A stretch of 64,000 nt of DNA from Geothrix sp. SG200 (GCF_022808935.1 NZ_JAKZFR010000002.1:434001-498000); one strand, 5' to 3'; positions 42,457 through 51,671 are shown, counted from the first letter of the stretch. Notes: generated from the letters alone by a model not told the origin. A program made the numbers and translations.

Positions 42457-44234
42457 CGCCAGTTCCTCACGCAGATGGTATCGAACAACCGCAGCAACTC
42501 TAGGTTGAGGTTGTCATTGCGGAACCCTCCTTCCGTGCGGGCCGTCTGGTAGCGGACGCGGAGGGATATCTGGCGGAAGATCAGGTCGGTCCACGCCGAC
42601 AGGGTGGTCATCGCCGGACTCCCCGAGGCCTGGGACCGCAGGGCGAGGGCCCCAATGGGGATTTTCCACAGCCGGCTGGTCACGCCCACGGAGTAGTAGC
42701 GGCTCTGGGTTCCGGTGCCCTCAAACCCCGGCGCGACGGCGTTCCCGGTCGGCGTCAGGGCAGGATCGCGGTGGCTGGTGTTGGCGCCCAGAGAGGCCGT
42801 CAGGGTGGTAGCACCCAGGCGGTAGGACCCCCTCGCGAGGACATCCGTGCTGCGCAGGTCCAGCCCCGGCTGGGCCAACCCCCGGTCGTGCCTCACGTCG
42901 CCCATCAGAAACAGCGTCAGATTGCCGCGGGTCTGGACCTGACCCGTCACCCGGGCCCAGTCCAGCACGCCATTCGTGCTGCTGTCGCTCATGCGCCAGA
43001 GGTCGGCCGTGAAGTCGAAGGTGCCGGACTGGCGCATCCGGCGCTGCAGCATCTCCTGAGCCAGCTCAGAAGGGATATAGTCCGGGGGATACTCGTCGCG
43101 CACCCGGCGGTCGTAGCTCCAATCACTGAGGAAGAACAGGCTGTTCCGGATCAGCTCGGGCACGCTGCCGCCCCGGGCGAAACCCAGGTTCAGTGAGGTC
43201 AGGTTCTTCGACGTGGCCAGGAGCGGGCTGTCCTGGCGGAGGGAGGAGAGCCCCACATCCCCATGGACCCGCCACTCAGGCGTAAGGCGGTAGGAGGCGC
43301 CTGTCAGGAAGGAGCCGATGCGGTTGCTCCACCCCTCGGAGGGCGTGTCGGCCTTGCTGTAGCTGCCCGTGGTGTGGGTGTGCCACTGCTCCCGCTCGTA
43401 AACCAGCGTTTCCGACGCGAAGGCGCTGTTGGTGCGCGTCGTGTCCGAGATGTTGGCGCCGGCGGACACCTCGGTCAGGGAATGCCATGCGCCTCTGATG
43501 GGGCCGTAGAAGGAGGCATTGACGTTCGACCACTGGTTGAGGCCTGAATCCTGGAACTGGGATCGTGTGCGGAGCTTCCAATCATTCGCCAGGAACGTGT
43601 CCGTATCCAGGGTCGCGGTGATGAACCTCCAGGCCTTCAGATCGAGAGGCACGTATTCCTGGCGGATGGCCTGGAAATCCACCTGCGTCGTCCTCGAACG
43701 GTGGTGGTTCTCGAGCTTCCACTCCGACCAACCCTCGCGGTAGGCATTGGGAGCATCACCCCCCTCCAGGTGGGTGTCCCCCTTCCGGTAGGAGAGGGCC
43801 GTGCTCCCCAGGATGCGGCTGCTGCCTTGCAGCCCGGCGCCCCAGGCCTCACCCTTCATGGAGCCCGAACCGAAGAGATCCGGCGACTGAGTGCGCTGGT
43901 AGTCGACGAAGAGCTTGATGGGCCGGTAGGGGAACAGGCTGATCCGGGCGCCGTAGCTCTGGATCCCGGTGATGGTATCCGACTCACTGCCGTAGGCCAG
44001 GCGGTTGTATTCCACGGCGCCGTTCAGGGCCAGGGCGCCTAGGCGGTAGGTGAAGACCGGCAGGCCCGCTTCCACCTCGTAGGTGGCCTGGGTGGCGGAG
44101 GACGAACCCAGCTGGCTGACCTGCCACTGGTCGTACCGCAGCCGGAACCGCTGGTTCAGCACCAGCGGGCAGTCCTCGGACCACGCGGCCACCGCCGCGC
44201 TCGCGAGCATCAAGGTGAGAAGGCGAAACTTCAC
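42453..44234 (-). CDS. outer-membrane beta-barrel, probable porin of a porin-cytochrome conduit
   Basis: A 593-residue exported protein with a signal peptide (LLTLMLASAAVAAWS) and many alternating amphipathic strands rich in Tyr, Trp, Arg and Thr, such as YRLGALALNGAVEYNRLAYG and WRFITATLDTDTFL. The length suits a barrel of twenty or more strands like MtrB or Geobacter OmbB. Cysteines occur near both ends (EDCPLVLNQRF and DTICVRNWR), but there is no MtrB-type CXXC. Start is GTG with GAGGGG upstream. Assignment rests on composition and on its coupling to the 7+1-haem gene. Confidence 0.75.
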   Translation of the reverse strand: MKFRLLTLMLASAAVAAWSEDCPLVLNQRFRLRYDQWQVSQLGSSSATQATYEVEAGLPVFTYRLGALALNGAVEYNRLAYGSESDTITGIQSYGARISLFPYRPIKLFVDYQRTQSPDLFGSGSMKGEAWGAGLQGSSRILGSTALSYRKGDTHLEGGDAPNAYREGWSEWKLENHHRSRTTQVDFQAIRQEYVPLDLKAWRFITATLDTDTFLANDWKLRTRSQFQDSGLNQWSNVNASFYGPIRGAWHSLTEVSAGANISDTTRTNSAFASETLVYEREQWHTHTTGSYSKADTPSEGWSNRIGSFLTGASYRLTPEWRVHGDVGLSSLRQDSPLLATSKNLTSLNLGFARGGSVPELIRNSLFFLSDWSYDRRVRDEYPPDYIPSELAQEMLQRRMRQSGTFDFTADLWRMSDSSTNGVLDWARVTGQVQTRGNLTLFLMGDVRHDRGLAQPGLDLRSTDVLARGSYRLGATTLTASLGANTSHRDPALTPTGNAVAPGFEGTGTQSRYYSVGVTSRLWKIPIGALALRSQASGSPAMTTLSAWTDLIFRQISLRVRYQTARTEGGFRNDNLNLELLRLFDTICVRNWR

Positions 44235-44260
44235 AAAGGCCCCTCAGGAGAGCGCGTCCA

Positions 44261-44296
44261 GAAAAAGGCGGGGGGCGGGTGGAACCCACCCCCCGC
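44261..44296 (-). terminator. hairpin with U-tract between tetrahaem and barrel genes
   Basis: Read on the minus strand, a GC-rich stem (GCGGGGGG pairing with CCCCCCGC, 44269-44296) is followed by TTTTT at 44262-44266. It may cause partial termination and raise the level of the tetrahaem cytochrome over the barrel. Confidence 0.65.
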
Positions 44297-44326
44297 GGGC
44301 CGAGCATGGTGAATCCTGGTGTGAGC

Positions 44327-44992
44327 CTACTTGACGTGGCAGGTCGTGCAGAGCTGCGAGTTGGTCATGGTCATGCGCAGGAAGGGCGCGATCGTGTTGT
44401 CATGCACGCTGTGGCAGCTGGCGCACTCGACCTTGCCGCTGAACAGGGGCAGGCCGCCCACGTTGGCCGTGGTGCCAGTCCCCGTCACGGCATTCAGCTT
44501 GCTCGGCACCATCGCCGCCGAGGTGTCATAGGTGATGGTCACGGGGTGGTCGTTGCTCAGGTCGACGCCGAGGGCCGGAGCATTCAGGAGATGGCCAGTA
44601 GTCGCGTCCACGTTGGTGCTGCCGGTCAGGGTGCCGAGGCCGCCGGTGGGCATGTTGATGAGCTGGCCCACGGAGGAGGTGCCGTCGTGGCAGGTGAAGC
44701 AGGCCAGGCTGGCGCCCGTGGGCTGGCCAGCCACCTGGACCAGGGTGGCGCTGGTGTAGGGGATGAAGGTGGGGGCGGTGGTCGTGTAAGCGTTCCGGTT
44801 CCACAGGGGCTGGTTGGCCAGGACGTTGGTCCCGGTCGCGGCATTGTGCGGAGCGTGGCAGAACACGCAGACCTGGGTGGTCGTGTACTTGGCGCCGGCA
44901 CCGGAGGCACTCAGGTCATGCTTGGTGCCCTTGATGCCCGCGGACAGGCTCAGCGAGCCGGCGGCCAGGAGGACGACGAGAAGGGACTTCAT
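44327..44992 (-). CDS. tetrahaem c-type cytochrome
   Basis: A 221-residue exported cytochrome with a signal peptide (SLLVVLLAAGSLSLSAG) and four CXXCH motifs: CVFCHAPHN, CFTCHDG, CASCHSVHD and CTTCHVK at the C-terminus. The first and third pairs follow the doubled-CXXCH spacing. A Thr/Gly-rich stretch separates the first two. It could be a soluble shuttle feeding the conduit. GAGGTGAACC precedes the ATG. Confidence 0.88.
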   Translation of the reverse strand: MKSLLVVLLAAGSLSLSAGIKGTKHDLSASGAGAKYTTTQVCVFCHAPHNAATGTNVLANQPLWNRNAYTTTAPTFIPYTSATLVQVAGQPTGASLACFTCHDGTSSVGQLINMPTGGLGTLTGSTNVDATTGHLLNAPALGVDLSNDHPVTITYDTSAAMVPSKLNAVTGTGTTANVGGLPLFSGKVECASCHSVHDNTIAPFLRMTMTNSQLCTTCHVK

Positions 44993-45005
44993 GGTTCACC
45001 TCGTA

Positions 45006-45053
45006 GGTGGGTTGGGGGGGGGTGGGGGAAAGAGCGGGCGGCGAGAGCCGCCC
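45006..45053. promoter_or_regulatory. hairpin and G-run tract between NHL and tetrahaem genes
   Basis: GGGCGGC (45036-45042), GAGA loop, GCCGCCC (45047-45053) directly after the NHL gene stop, and a plus-strand tract with GGG, nine G and five G runs at 45009-45028. In the minus-strand transcript this is a stem followed by a C-rich leader before the cytochrome gene. Confidence 0.45.
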
Positions 45054-46114
45054 TATTGCGGGGTTGGAGAGGGGGATGCCTTCTCCTCGCGCAAATACTG
45101 GAACTTCTGGATGCGGCGGTTGATCTGGTCGGCCACGTAGATGCCGTCCGAGGCGTCGATGGCGATGCCGTTCGGCACCTGGAACTGGCCCTTGCGGGCC
45201 CCGCCCGCGCCGACGGGCAGGAGGATCTGGCCCGACTGGTCGAAGATCTGGAAGTTGCCGAAGGCGCCGTCCACCACGTAGAGGTGGCCCTCCGAATCCA
45301 CGGCGATGCCCTTGGGGCGGGCGAACTGACCGGCCATGTCGCCCACCTTGCCGAAGGTGCGGATGAACCGGCCCTTGTAGTCGAAGAGCTGGACGCGGAA
45401 GTTGCCCGAGTCCACCACCGCGAAGCCCAGGCCCGGAACCATGCAGGCGTAGGTCGGGTAGTTGAACTGGCCGTCGTCGGTGCCGCGGCCGCCTAGGGTC
45501 TTGATGAGTCTGAGGTTGCGGTTATAGAGGCGCACGGCATGCTCATCGCCGTTCACCACCACCAGGAGGTCCCGGGATTCGTCCACGGCCAGGCCCACGG
45601 GGCGCTGGATGCCATCCGGCCTGCCCACGGAGCTGAGCTGGTGCCCCTCCTTGTCGAAGACCACCACCTGGCTCGCGTTGGCGCTAGCGGCGTAGACGAA
45701 CTTGGAGTCCGCCGCGAGGCCCGTGGGCGAGGGCAGCACGGCACCAGCGATATCCGAGAACTTCCAGATCTTCTTGTTGGCGGGGTCCATGGCGATGACG
45801 CCCAGGTTGTAGTCGCCGACGAACATCACGCCCTTGTCATCCACGGCCACGCTGAGCGGCCGCTGGAGCCAGATCACGTCCTCGGACTTGCCGGCCAGGC
45901 GGTCGAGGAAGCTGCGCTTCTTCTTGGCGCCCACATCGAAGGCGTTGCGGTACTCGGCCACCCACTTGATGCGGGCGGGAGCGGGCGGCGGGGGCCAGGC
46001 CAGCACCTCGTCCTGCGCCACGGGAGGTGCGGCGGGTTTCTGCGCGGACAGAGGCGCCATCGCGCTCGCGACACACGCGAAGGCAACGGACAGCAGGGTG
46101 GAATGCTTGAACAT
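45053..46114 (-). CDS. NHL-repeat beta-propeller protein, exported
   Basis: A 353-residue protein with a signal peptide (LLSVAFACVASAMAPLSA) and about five to six NHL repeats, for example IQRPVGLAVDESRDLLVV, FARPKGIAVDSEGHLYVVD and FQVPNGIAIDASDGIYVAD, forming a beta-propeller. Such proteins accompany multihaem cytochromes in metal-reducing bacteria and may scaffold the complex. First gene of the leftward porin-cytochrome operon. ATG 46114 is preferred to 46156 because it starts directly before the signal peptide. Confidence 0.85.
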   Translation of the reverse strand: MFKHSTLLSVAFACVASAMAPLSAQKPAAPPVAQDEVLAWPPPPAPARIKWVAEYRNAFDVGAKKKRSFLDRLAGKSEDVIWLQRPLSVAVDDKGVMFVGDYNLGVIAMDPANKKIWKFSDIAGAVLPSPTGLAADSKFVYAASANASQVVVFDKEGHQLSSVGRPDGIQRPVGLAVDESRDLLVVVNGDEHAVRLYNRNLRLIKTLGGRGTDDGQFNYPTYACMVPGLGFAVVDSGNFRVQLFDYKGRFIRTFGKVGDMAGQFARPKGIAVDSEGHLYVVDGAFGNFQIFDQSGQILLPVGAGGARKGQFQVPNGIAIDASDGIYVADQINRRIQKFQYLREEKASPSPTPQ

Positions 46115-46421
46115 GGCTTGTTTGCCTCGTGGATGGCTTGCATCGGACAACGTCACAGGAACCTGTCAGCCGACCCTCGAACCATAGGGCCCATAAGCGA
46201 ACTACGGGTCATCTATTTTTGTGATTTTGATCATCTGGTTTTTTTTTCTTAGGGGCCTTTAAGAAACGATTGCTTTGTTGCAGCTCGCAACTGTTGCGTG
46301 TTACACGGCATAGATCATCTGCTTATCCTTAAACCTCATTCCGCCTTATGCTCCTGGTGTCCCGGACCTTCTTCCGAGGACTCCCCCCCCTCTGCACAGC
46401 CAGTTCCCTGGAGGTCATCCC
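46115..46421. promoter_or_regulatory. divergent control region of the two cytochrome operons
   Basis: A 307-base AT-rich stretch, in sharp contrast to the flanking genes, between two divergent NHL genes. It contains a T9 run at 46239-46247, the CRP-like site listed next, a GTTGC-N5-GCAAC dyad near 46277-46291, and GATCATCTG twice (near 46229 and 46313). It probably controls both operons together. Confidence 0.6.
46220..46235. promoter_or_regulatory. CRP/FNR-family-like site
   Basis: TGTGATTTTGATCATC matches the left half of the CRP consensus TGTGA-N6-TCACA and part of the right half (TCA). It also holds TTGAT as in FNR sites. The call is by eye and unproven. Confidence 0.35.
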
Positions 46422-47783
46422 ATGACCGGCCGGTCCATCCTTCGCCGACGCTGGGCCCTGTCCACGGCCCTCGCCTTCCTGTCCGGCCTCGGCCTGGCGG
46501 CCCAGGCCACGCTTCCCGTCGCCACCCCATTGCGCTCCTATGACAAAGGCTTCCGCGCGCCGGTACGCCTGGCCACGGATTCCGCCGGACGCCTCTTCGT
46601 GGCCGATCCCCGGCTGGGAGTGATCACGGTCCGCGACGAGGCGGGCCGGTTCCTCGGGGCCAAGTGGGGCTTCGCCCAGCCTCTCGGCATCGCCGTGGAT
46701 CCCTCGGGCCGCATCTTCGTCTGCGAGGCGGGCAAGGGGCGAGTTTCCATCTTCACGCCCGGCTGGGTGCCCGCGGGATACCTCGGCCAGGGCGACGGCG
46801 AGTTCCAGATGCCCAACCACCTCCAGATCACGCCGAACGGCCTGGTCTACGTGGTGGACAGCCAGGCCAACCAGGTGAAGGTCTACGGCCCTGGCAACCA
46901 GCTGGTACGCCAGATTGGGACGACCGGGGCCCTGGCTGGCCAGTTCAACTTCCCCACGGGCGTCGCAGTCGCGCCCTCGGGCGAGATCTTCGTCTCCGAC
47001 CAGGGCAACGAGCGCATCCAGGTCTTCGACGCCAACGGCACCTTCCTCCGGAAGTTCGGCGGCCTCCTCGGCATGATCGGAACCAACACCACCTTCGGCC
47101 GCGTGCAGGGGCTGCTCGCGGATGCCCAAGGGCGCATCTACCTGGCGGACTCCTTCCGCGGCGTGGTGGTGGTGGTCACTGCCACAGGCACCGTCCTGGG
47201 GAACCTGGGCAGCTTCGGATCAGATCCTGGCCAGCTTCAGGGCCCCGCCAGCTTGGCCATCGACCGGAACAACCGCCTCCTCGTGGCTGCGCCGGGCAAC
47301 ACCCGGGTGGAGGTCTATGGACTGGATGCCTACACCGATCCCCACATCCTCTCCGCAAGCCTCTCCGTGAAGCCCACCCAGCTGGTGCGGGAGAATCCCG
47401 AGGGCCGAGCCCACGCTCGTCAGTCCACCACCCGAGCCGTCCGCAACTGGCGGGAGCAGGATGACGGGATTCCCGGCGCCACCATGCGCCCCCCCCTGGT
47501 CTCTGTCCTCATCCGGATCCCCGGCGTGGATCCATCCACCATCCAGGGCGGCACCCTCACTGCCAACGGGGTGGCCGCCACCCGCGTCCCCGGAGCCTTC
47601 ATCGGGGACTTCGACCACGACGGATTCCTGGAATACCGGGCCTGGTTCGACCAGAACCGTATGCTGGCCACCCTGCCCGACGGGGACGCCTTCCTGGCGC
47701 TGTCGGGCAGGCTGAACGACGGGCGTACGTTCGAAAGCCTCGCTTTCGTGACCGTAATCAATCCGACCGGGAGCGCCCAATGA
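46422..47783 (+). CDS. NHL-repeat beta-propeller protein, exported
   Basis: A 453-residue protein with signal peptide (ALAFLSGLGLAAQA). Residues about 40-305 hold NHL repeats (FAQPLGIAVDPSGRIFVCEA, FNFPTGVAVAPSGEIFVSDQ, LQGPASLAIDRNNRLLVA). The C-terminal 130 residues form a different domain with an FIGDFDHDGFLEYRAWFDQN segment, resembling a Ca-binding dockerin-like or EF-type loop. It heads the rightward cytochrome operon; its stop overlaps the 13-haem gene (ATGA). GGAGGT precedes the ATG. Confidence 0.85.
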   Translation: MTGRSILRRRWALSTALAFLSGLGLAAQATLPVATPLRSYDKGFRAPVRLATDSAGRLFVADPRLGVITVRDEAGRFLGAKWGFAQPLGIAVDPSGRIFVCEAGKGRVSIFTPGWVPAGYLGQGDGEFQMPNHLQITPNGLVYVVDSQANQVKVYGPGNQLVRQIGTTGALAGQFNFPTGVAVAPSGEIFVSDQGNERIQVFDANGTFLRKFGGLLGMIGTNTTFGRVQGLLADAQGRIYLADSFRGVVVVVTATGTVLGNLGSFGSDPGQLQGPASLAIDRNNRLLVAAPGNTRVEVYGLDAYTDPHILSASLSVKPTQLVRENPEGRAHARQSTTRAVRNWREQDDGIPGATMRPPLVSVLIRIPGVDPSTIQGGTLTANGVAATRVPGAFIGDFDHDGFLEYRAWFDQNRMLATLPDGDAFLALSGRLNDGRTFESLAFVTVINPTGSAQ

Positions 47784-50374
47784 TCCGCCGCCTCGTCCTC
47801 CCCGTTCTCGCCCTTGGGCTCCTGCTCAGGGGTGAAGCTAGGCTCCTCGCCAGCGACCCGCCACACAACTCTGCAAACAACATCCAGTGCGTGAGTTGCC
47901 ACAAACTGCACAAGGCACCCGGCGGTACGCTCACCACCGTGAGCGGCAACGTGAACCTCTGCCTCAGCTGCCATAGCGACGGCGCCAAGGTTTCCAAGGC
48001 TCTTTACAACTCGGACCAATCCGTGCCCGCAAGCGCCAGCCTGGTGGGCTCCGCCGCCGGCGGCACGTCCCACCGCTGGGATTCCAGCGCCGCGGGGCGC
48101 CTCATCAAGACCACCAACAACTCCACCGCGACCATCACGCCTTCCGGCGACTACACCGGCGCCTACCCCGCCACCATCATGATCAAGGTCGATACCACCT
48201 TGGGCGCCACCACGGGCAAGGCGACGGTCACCTGTACGCAGACCATCGATGGCACCACCTGGACAGCCATCGGCACCTCCTTCACCACCAGCACTACTCC
48301 CCAGCTCCTGACGGGGACCGGCGTGTCCCTGGCCTTCTCCAGCACCGGCACCTTCGCGGCCAACGATGTCTTCTACCTCTACGTCCGACCCGACCTAGTG
48401 AACCCCACCTCGATCATGGCCACCCGCCTCGAGGGCGGGAAGATGATGTGCTCCACCTGCCACGACCAGCACCTGCAAGCGAACGCGCCCTTCGACCCGA
48501 CCGCCCCGGGCATCACCAGCGGCACCGGCAGCGCCGGCCGCCACTTCCAGCGGGTGAGGAACGACGACGGCTCCATGTGCGGCGACTGCCACGCCCCCCG
48601 CAACGTGGGCAAGGGTGGCACCTCCCATCCGGTGAACCTGCCCGTGGCAGGTGCGGCGAATACCAAGGCCCCCACCACCGTGCCCCTAACATCCAGCGGC
48701 AACGTCCACTGCCTCAGCTGCCACGACTTCCATGGGGCGCCCACTACCACCACACCCGCGGGCATGCTGCTGCGCGTGAGCAATTCCACGGCCCTCTGCA
48801 CCGATTGCCACACCCTGGCGGACACCACCACCGCCAATACCCACACCAACTCCACCAGCGGCATCCTCTGGCCCGGCGACGGGTACGGCGGGAGCACCTA
48901 CTATCCCTCCCCTGGCATTACGGACACCACGAAGCGTGGTGCATGCATGAACTGCCACACTCCCCACGGTTGGCCCGACGCCAACAACCCCGGTGGCAAG
49001 TACGCGAACGCCCTGGGAGCGGAGCAGGACAACCTCTGCGAGACCTGCCATGACGGCACCCCCGCCAAGGACGTCCGCACCCAGATCATCAAGACCTACC
49101 GCCACCCTGTGGACCGCAACAGCGGCCGCACCGTGGGTTGCGCCGACTGCCACAACCCCCACATGGCCGTCGCCGGCGTTCACGCCTATGGTGTGACCAC
49201 TCCGGCGATGACTGTGGATCGCAACCGCATCCGCACCGCGCCCGTGGCGGGGACGGCACCGACCGTGTACAGCGGAGCCATGAAAGGCGTGGATGGGGTC
49301 AAATTCAACTACTCAACAATCGCCAGCAACTGGGCGGTCCCCGTCGCCACCACCTTTTCTAAGCTTAATAGCGGAAATCCCAAAGGCTTCCTTGGCGCAG
49401 GAGGCACTGGAGAGACTGACCGTGGCGCCGAGTTCGAATACCAGGTCTGCTTCAAGTGCCACACCAGCTATGACTCGATGAATTCCACCACGAGCAGCAC
49501 CATCCTAAGGACGGTGGCCTGGGGCGGAGTCACCGCGCACTACAACGCCGGCACCGCCAAGTTCACCAACGGGAGCACCGCCGTCGTCGGCACCAGCACC
49601 ACCTGGACCACGTTCATGGCCGGCATGTACATCCAGAAGAACATCACCTCCCCGGCTTACCGGATCGCCTCCGCCACGGCCACCTCCATCACCCTGGCCA
49701 CCCCCTACGCGGGCACCACCGATGCTTCCGCGGCTGGTTACACCATCACCAAACAAGAGACCGATCTGGCTCAGGAGTTCAATCCGAAGAACGCCTCCTT
49801 CCACCCAGTGGTTGCGGGGGCGGCCGCCGCGGGAAGCGGCTCCAGCGCCTTGACCGCCGCCCAGATGAAGGCTCCCTGGGCTACCAACCTCGGCACCCAG
49901 ACCATGCTCTGCTCGGACTGCCACAACACGGAAGCCGCCTCACCGGCGGCCCAAGGGCCCCATGGATCGGCAAACAGGTTCATGCTCAGGGGCACCAACG
50001 TTCTTTGGCCGGCGACGACGGCGTTCAATGGCTCAACCCTCTACAACACCACCTTCTGTTCCAATTGCCACACCTATGCCTCAACCAATGTCGTCCACGC
50101 TGAACACACTGGCCGTTCCGCTTCGGGTAAAACCTTCACCTGCACCAGCTGCCACCTGTTGGTGCCGCATGGTGGCAAGCTGGGCCGCCTGATCGCCACG
50201 AATACTGCTGGCCTACCCAAACGGTACGCTGTGGATGGGGACTCGACGAACGTCTTGATTCGCGCTTTCGTTAAGGCGTCAACCCCAGGAGGGTACTCGA
50301 AATCCAATTGCGGATCCGCACAGAGCGGCTGTACCACCCATTCCCTGACTTCGAGCGCCTCGAACTCCTGGTAG
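47780..50374 (+). CDS. 13-haem c-type cytochrome with beta-domain inserts
   Basis: An 864-residue exported cytochrome with 13 CXXCH motifs by hand count, from CVSCHKLHK near residue 40 to CTSCHLLVPHG near 790. The signal peptide is PVLALGLLLRGEARLLA with no lipobox. Two Thr/Ser/Gly-rich beta-type segments without haems interrupt it, at about residues 110-205 and 575-660. A C-terminal SNCGSAQSGCTTHS holds two more Cys and a His. Size and haem number recall the surface OmcB-type cytochromes (12 haems) of Geobacter conduits. Surface location is inferred. Confidence 0.9.
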   Translation: MIRRLVLPVLALGLLLRGEARLLASDPPHNSANNIQCVSCHKLHKAPGGTLTTVSGNVNLCLSCHSDGAKVSKALYNSDQSVPASASLVGSAAGGTSHRWDSSAAGRLIKTTNNSTATITPSGDYTGAYPATIMIKVDTTLGATTGKATVTCTQTIDGTTWTAIGTSFTTSTTPQLLTGTGVSLAFSSTGTFAANDVFYLYVRPDLVNPTSIMATRLEGGKMMCSTCHDQHLQANAPFDPTAPGITSGTGSAGRHFQRVRNDDGSMCGDCHAPRNVGKGGTSHPVNLPVAGAANTKAPTTVPLTSSGNVHCLSCHDFHGAPTTTTPAGMLLRVSNSTALCTDCHTLADTTTANTHTNSTSGILWPGDGYGGSTYYPSPGITDTTKRGACMNCHTPHGWPDANNPGGKYANALGAEQDNLCETCHDGTPAKDVRTQIIKTYRHPVDRNSGRTVGCADCHNPHMAVAGVHAYGVTTPAMTVDRNRIRTAPVAGTAPTVYSGAMKGVDGVKFNYSTIASNWAVPVATTFSKLNSGNPKGFLGAGGTGETDRGAEFEYQVCFKCHTSYDSMNSTTSSTILRTVAWGGVTAHYNAGTAKFTNGSTAVVGTSTTWTTFMAGMYIQKNITSPAYRIASATATSITLATPYAGTTDASAAGYTITKQETDLAQEFNPKNASFHPVVAGAAAAGSGSSALTAAQMKAPWATNLGTQTMLCSDCHNTEAASPAAQGPHGSANRFMLRGTNVLWPATTAFNGSTLYNTTFCSNCHTYASTNVVHAEHTGRSASGKTFTCTSCHLLVPHGGKLGRLIATNTAGLPKRYAVDGDSTNVLIRAFVKASTPGGYSKSNCGSAQSGCTTHSLTSSASNSW

Positions 50375-50387
50375 TACGAGGCCATCC

Positions 50388-51671
50388 TTGAGCGTGACCT
50401 GGCTTCAGCGGCTGAAGCACTTCCTCATCTCCCCGGCGACCATCGTCGGGGATTTGGCCGTTATCACGCTCCTGGGAAGCCTCGGAGCCGCCTTGCCCCA
50501 GGCCGGCGTGGCTGCCGCCGCCGAGGTGGGGTGGCTGCGCCAGCACGGGCCCTTCCTCTCTTTCCTGGCGGATCACCTGGCCCTGGACCATGTATTCACC
50601 AGCCCGCCCTTCCTGGTCGCGCTGGGCTTCGCCACCGTGTCCCTGTCCATCGTGGTGGTCGAGCAGATCCGCCGCCTGGCCGCCCAGTGGAAACTCACCC
50701 CCACGGAGGGTGCCTTCCGCGGCGCCCCCTTCCGCGCGGAATTCACGCGGCCCGCCTCGGGGGCTGCCACGACGCTGCGGACCCGCGGTCGCCTGGGCTT
50801 GGCGGGCTCGCCCCTGTTCCACCTGGGCCTGCTCTGCGTAATCCTCGCCGGCGCCCTCCAGGCTCTCTTCGGCGTGAGCGCGGTGGTGGACCTCTACGAA
50901 GGGGAGGTGCTCCCGCCCGCCGTCGAGGCCTGGGGGGCCCAGTGGCCCGGGCCCCTGGGCTCGCCCTTCCGCCTGGAGACGCCCCTGCGCCTGGTGTCCG
51001 TGGAGAGCACACGCTACGGCGGTGGCGATCTGCGGACCCTCCGCCTGCGGTTGGCGGAGGTGACGTCGAACGGAGACCAGATGCGCGAGATGGGCATCAA
51101 CCAGGACCTGCCCGTGCCGCGGGGTCGCCTCTACGCGGACAACCAGCACGGCCCTGCGGCCCTGGTGGAATGGAGTCTCCCCGCCAAGCCGCCCCAGCGG
51201 ACCGCCATCCTGCTGGAGAAGAAGGAGGCCGCCGCCTTCGGAGCCTACTCTCAGGGGCCGGGTCACCTGCGCGCCCGCATCCGGGTGCCCATGCCCGGGG
51301 ATGGCAGCCGCCCCGGCCTGGCGGAGGTGCGCGTCCTCGACGGCCCCGCCACCCTGGCGGAGGGCCCCCTGCGGCCCGGCGAGAGCCTGCCCCTGCCCGG
51401 GGGTGGCGCGCTGAAGCTGCACGGCCTCCCCTACTGGGCCCGGCTCCACGGCAATCACGACCCTGCCATCGGGCTGGCCTACCTGGGCTTCGCCCTGGCC
51501 CTGACGGGAGCCGCCCTCACCTACGGGATCACGCGAGTGGACGAGCTGGTGGCCGTCACGCCTGAAGGCGAGTTCGAGAGGGTGGTAGTGGCCCTGCGGC
51601 CCCACCGCTTCGCCCCCCTGTTCCGGGAGCGGTTCGAGCGCCTGGTACGGGACCATGGAGGTGAGGTGTGA
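50388..51671 (+). CDS. ResB-like cytochrome c biogenesis protein
   Basis: A 427-residue membrane protein of the ResB/Ccs1 type: N-terminal helices (TIVGDLAVITLLGSLGAALP, PPFLVALGFATVSLSIVVVE), a third helix near residue 145 (LFHLGLLCVILAGALQALFG), a large periplasmic domain and a last helix near 370 (IGLAYLGFALALTGAALTYG). In System II it pairs with CcsA to move haem outward and attach it to CXXCH. A TTG at 50388 has GAGG six bases upstream; GTG at 50394 is an alternative. Similarity is moderate. Confidence 0.8.
   Translation: MSVTWLQRLKHFLISPATIVGDLAVITLLGSLGAALPQAGVAAAAEVGWLRQHGPFLSFLADHLALDHVFTSPPFLVALGFATVSLSIVVVEQIRRLAAQWKLTPTEGAFRGAPFRAEFTRPASGAATTLRTRGRLGLAGSPLFHLGLLCVILAGALQALFGVSAVVDLYEGEVLPPAVEAWGAQWPGPLGSPFRLETPLRLVSVESTRYGGGDLRTLRLRLAEVTSNGDQMREMGINQDLPVPRGRLYADNQHGPAALVEWSLPAKPPQRTAILLEKKEAAAFGAYSQGPGHLRARIRVPMPGDGSRPGLAEVRVLDGPATLAEGPLRPGESLPLPGGGALKLHGLPYWARLHGNHDPAIGLAYLGFALALTGAALTYGITRVDELVAVTPEGEFERVVVALRPHRFAPLFRERFERLVRDHGGEV

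Noticed and set aside
46239-46247. T9 run as an intrinsic terminator
   Set aside because: No GC-rich stem precedes it, and it lies between divergent starts where no transcript should end.
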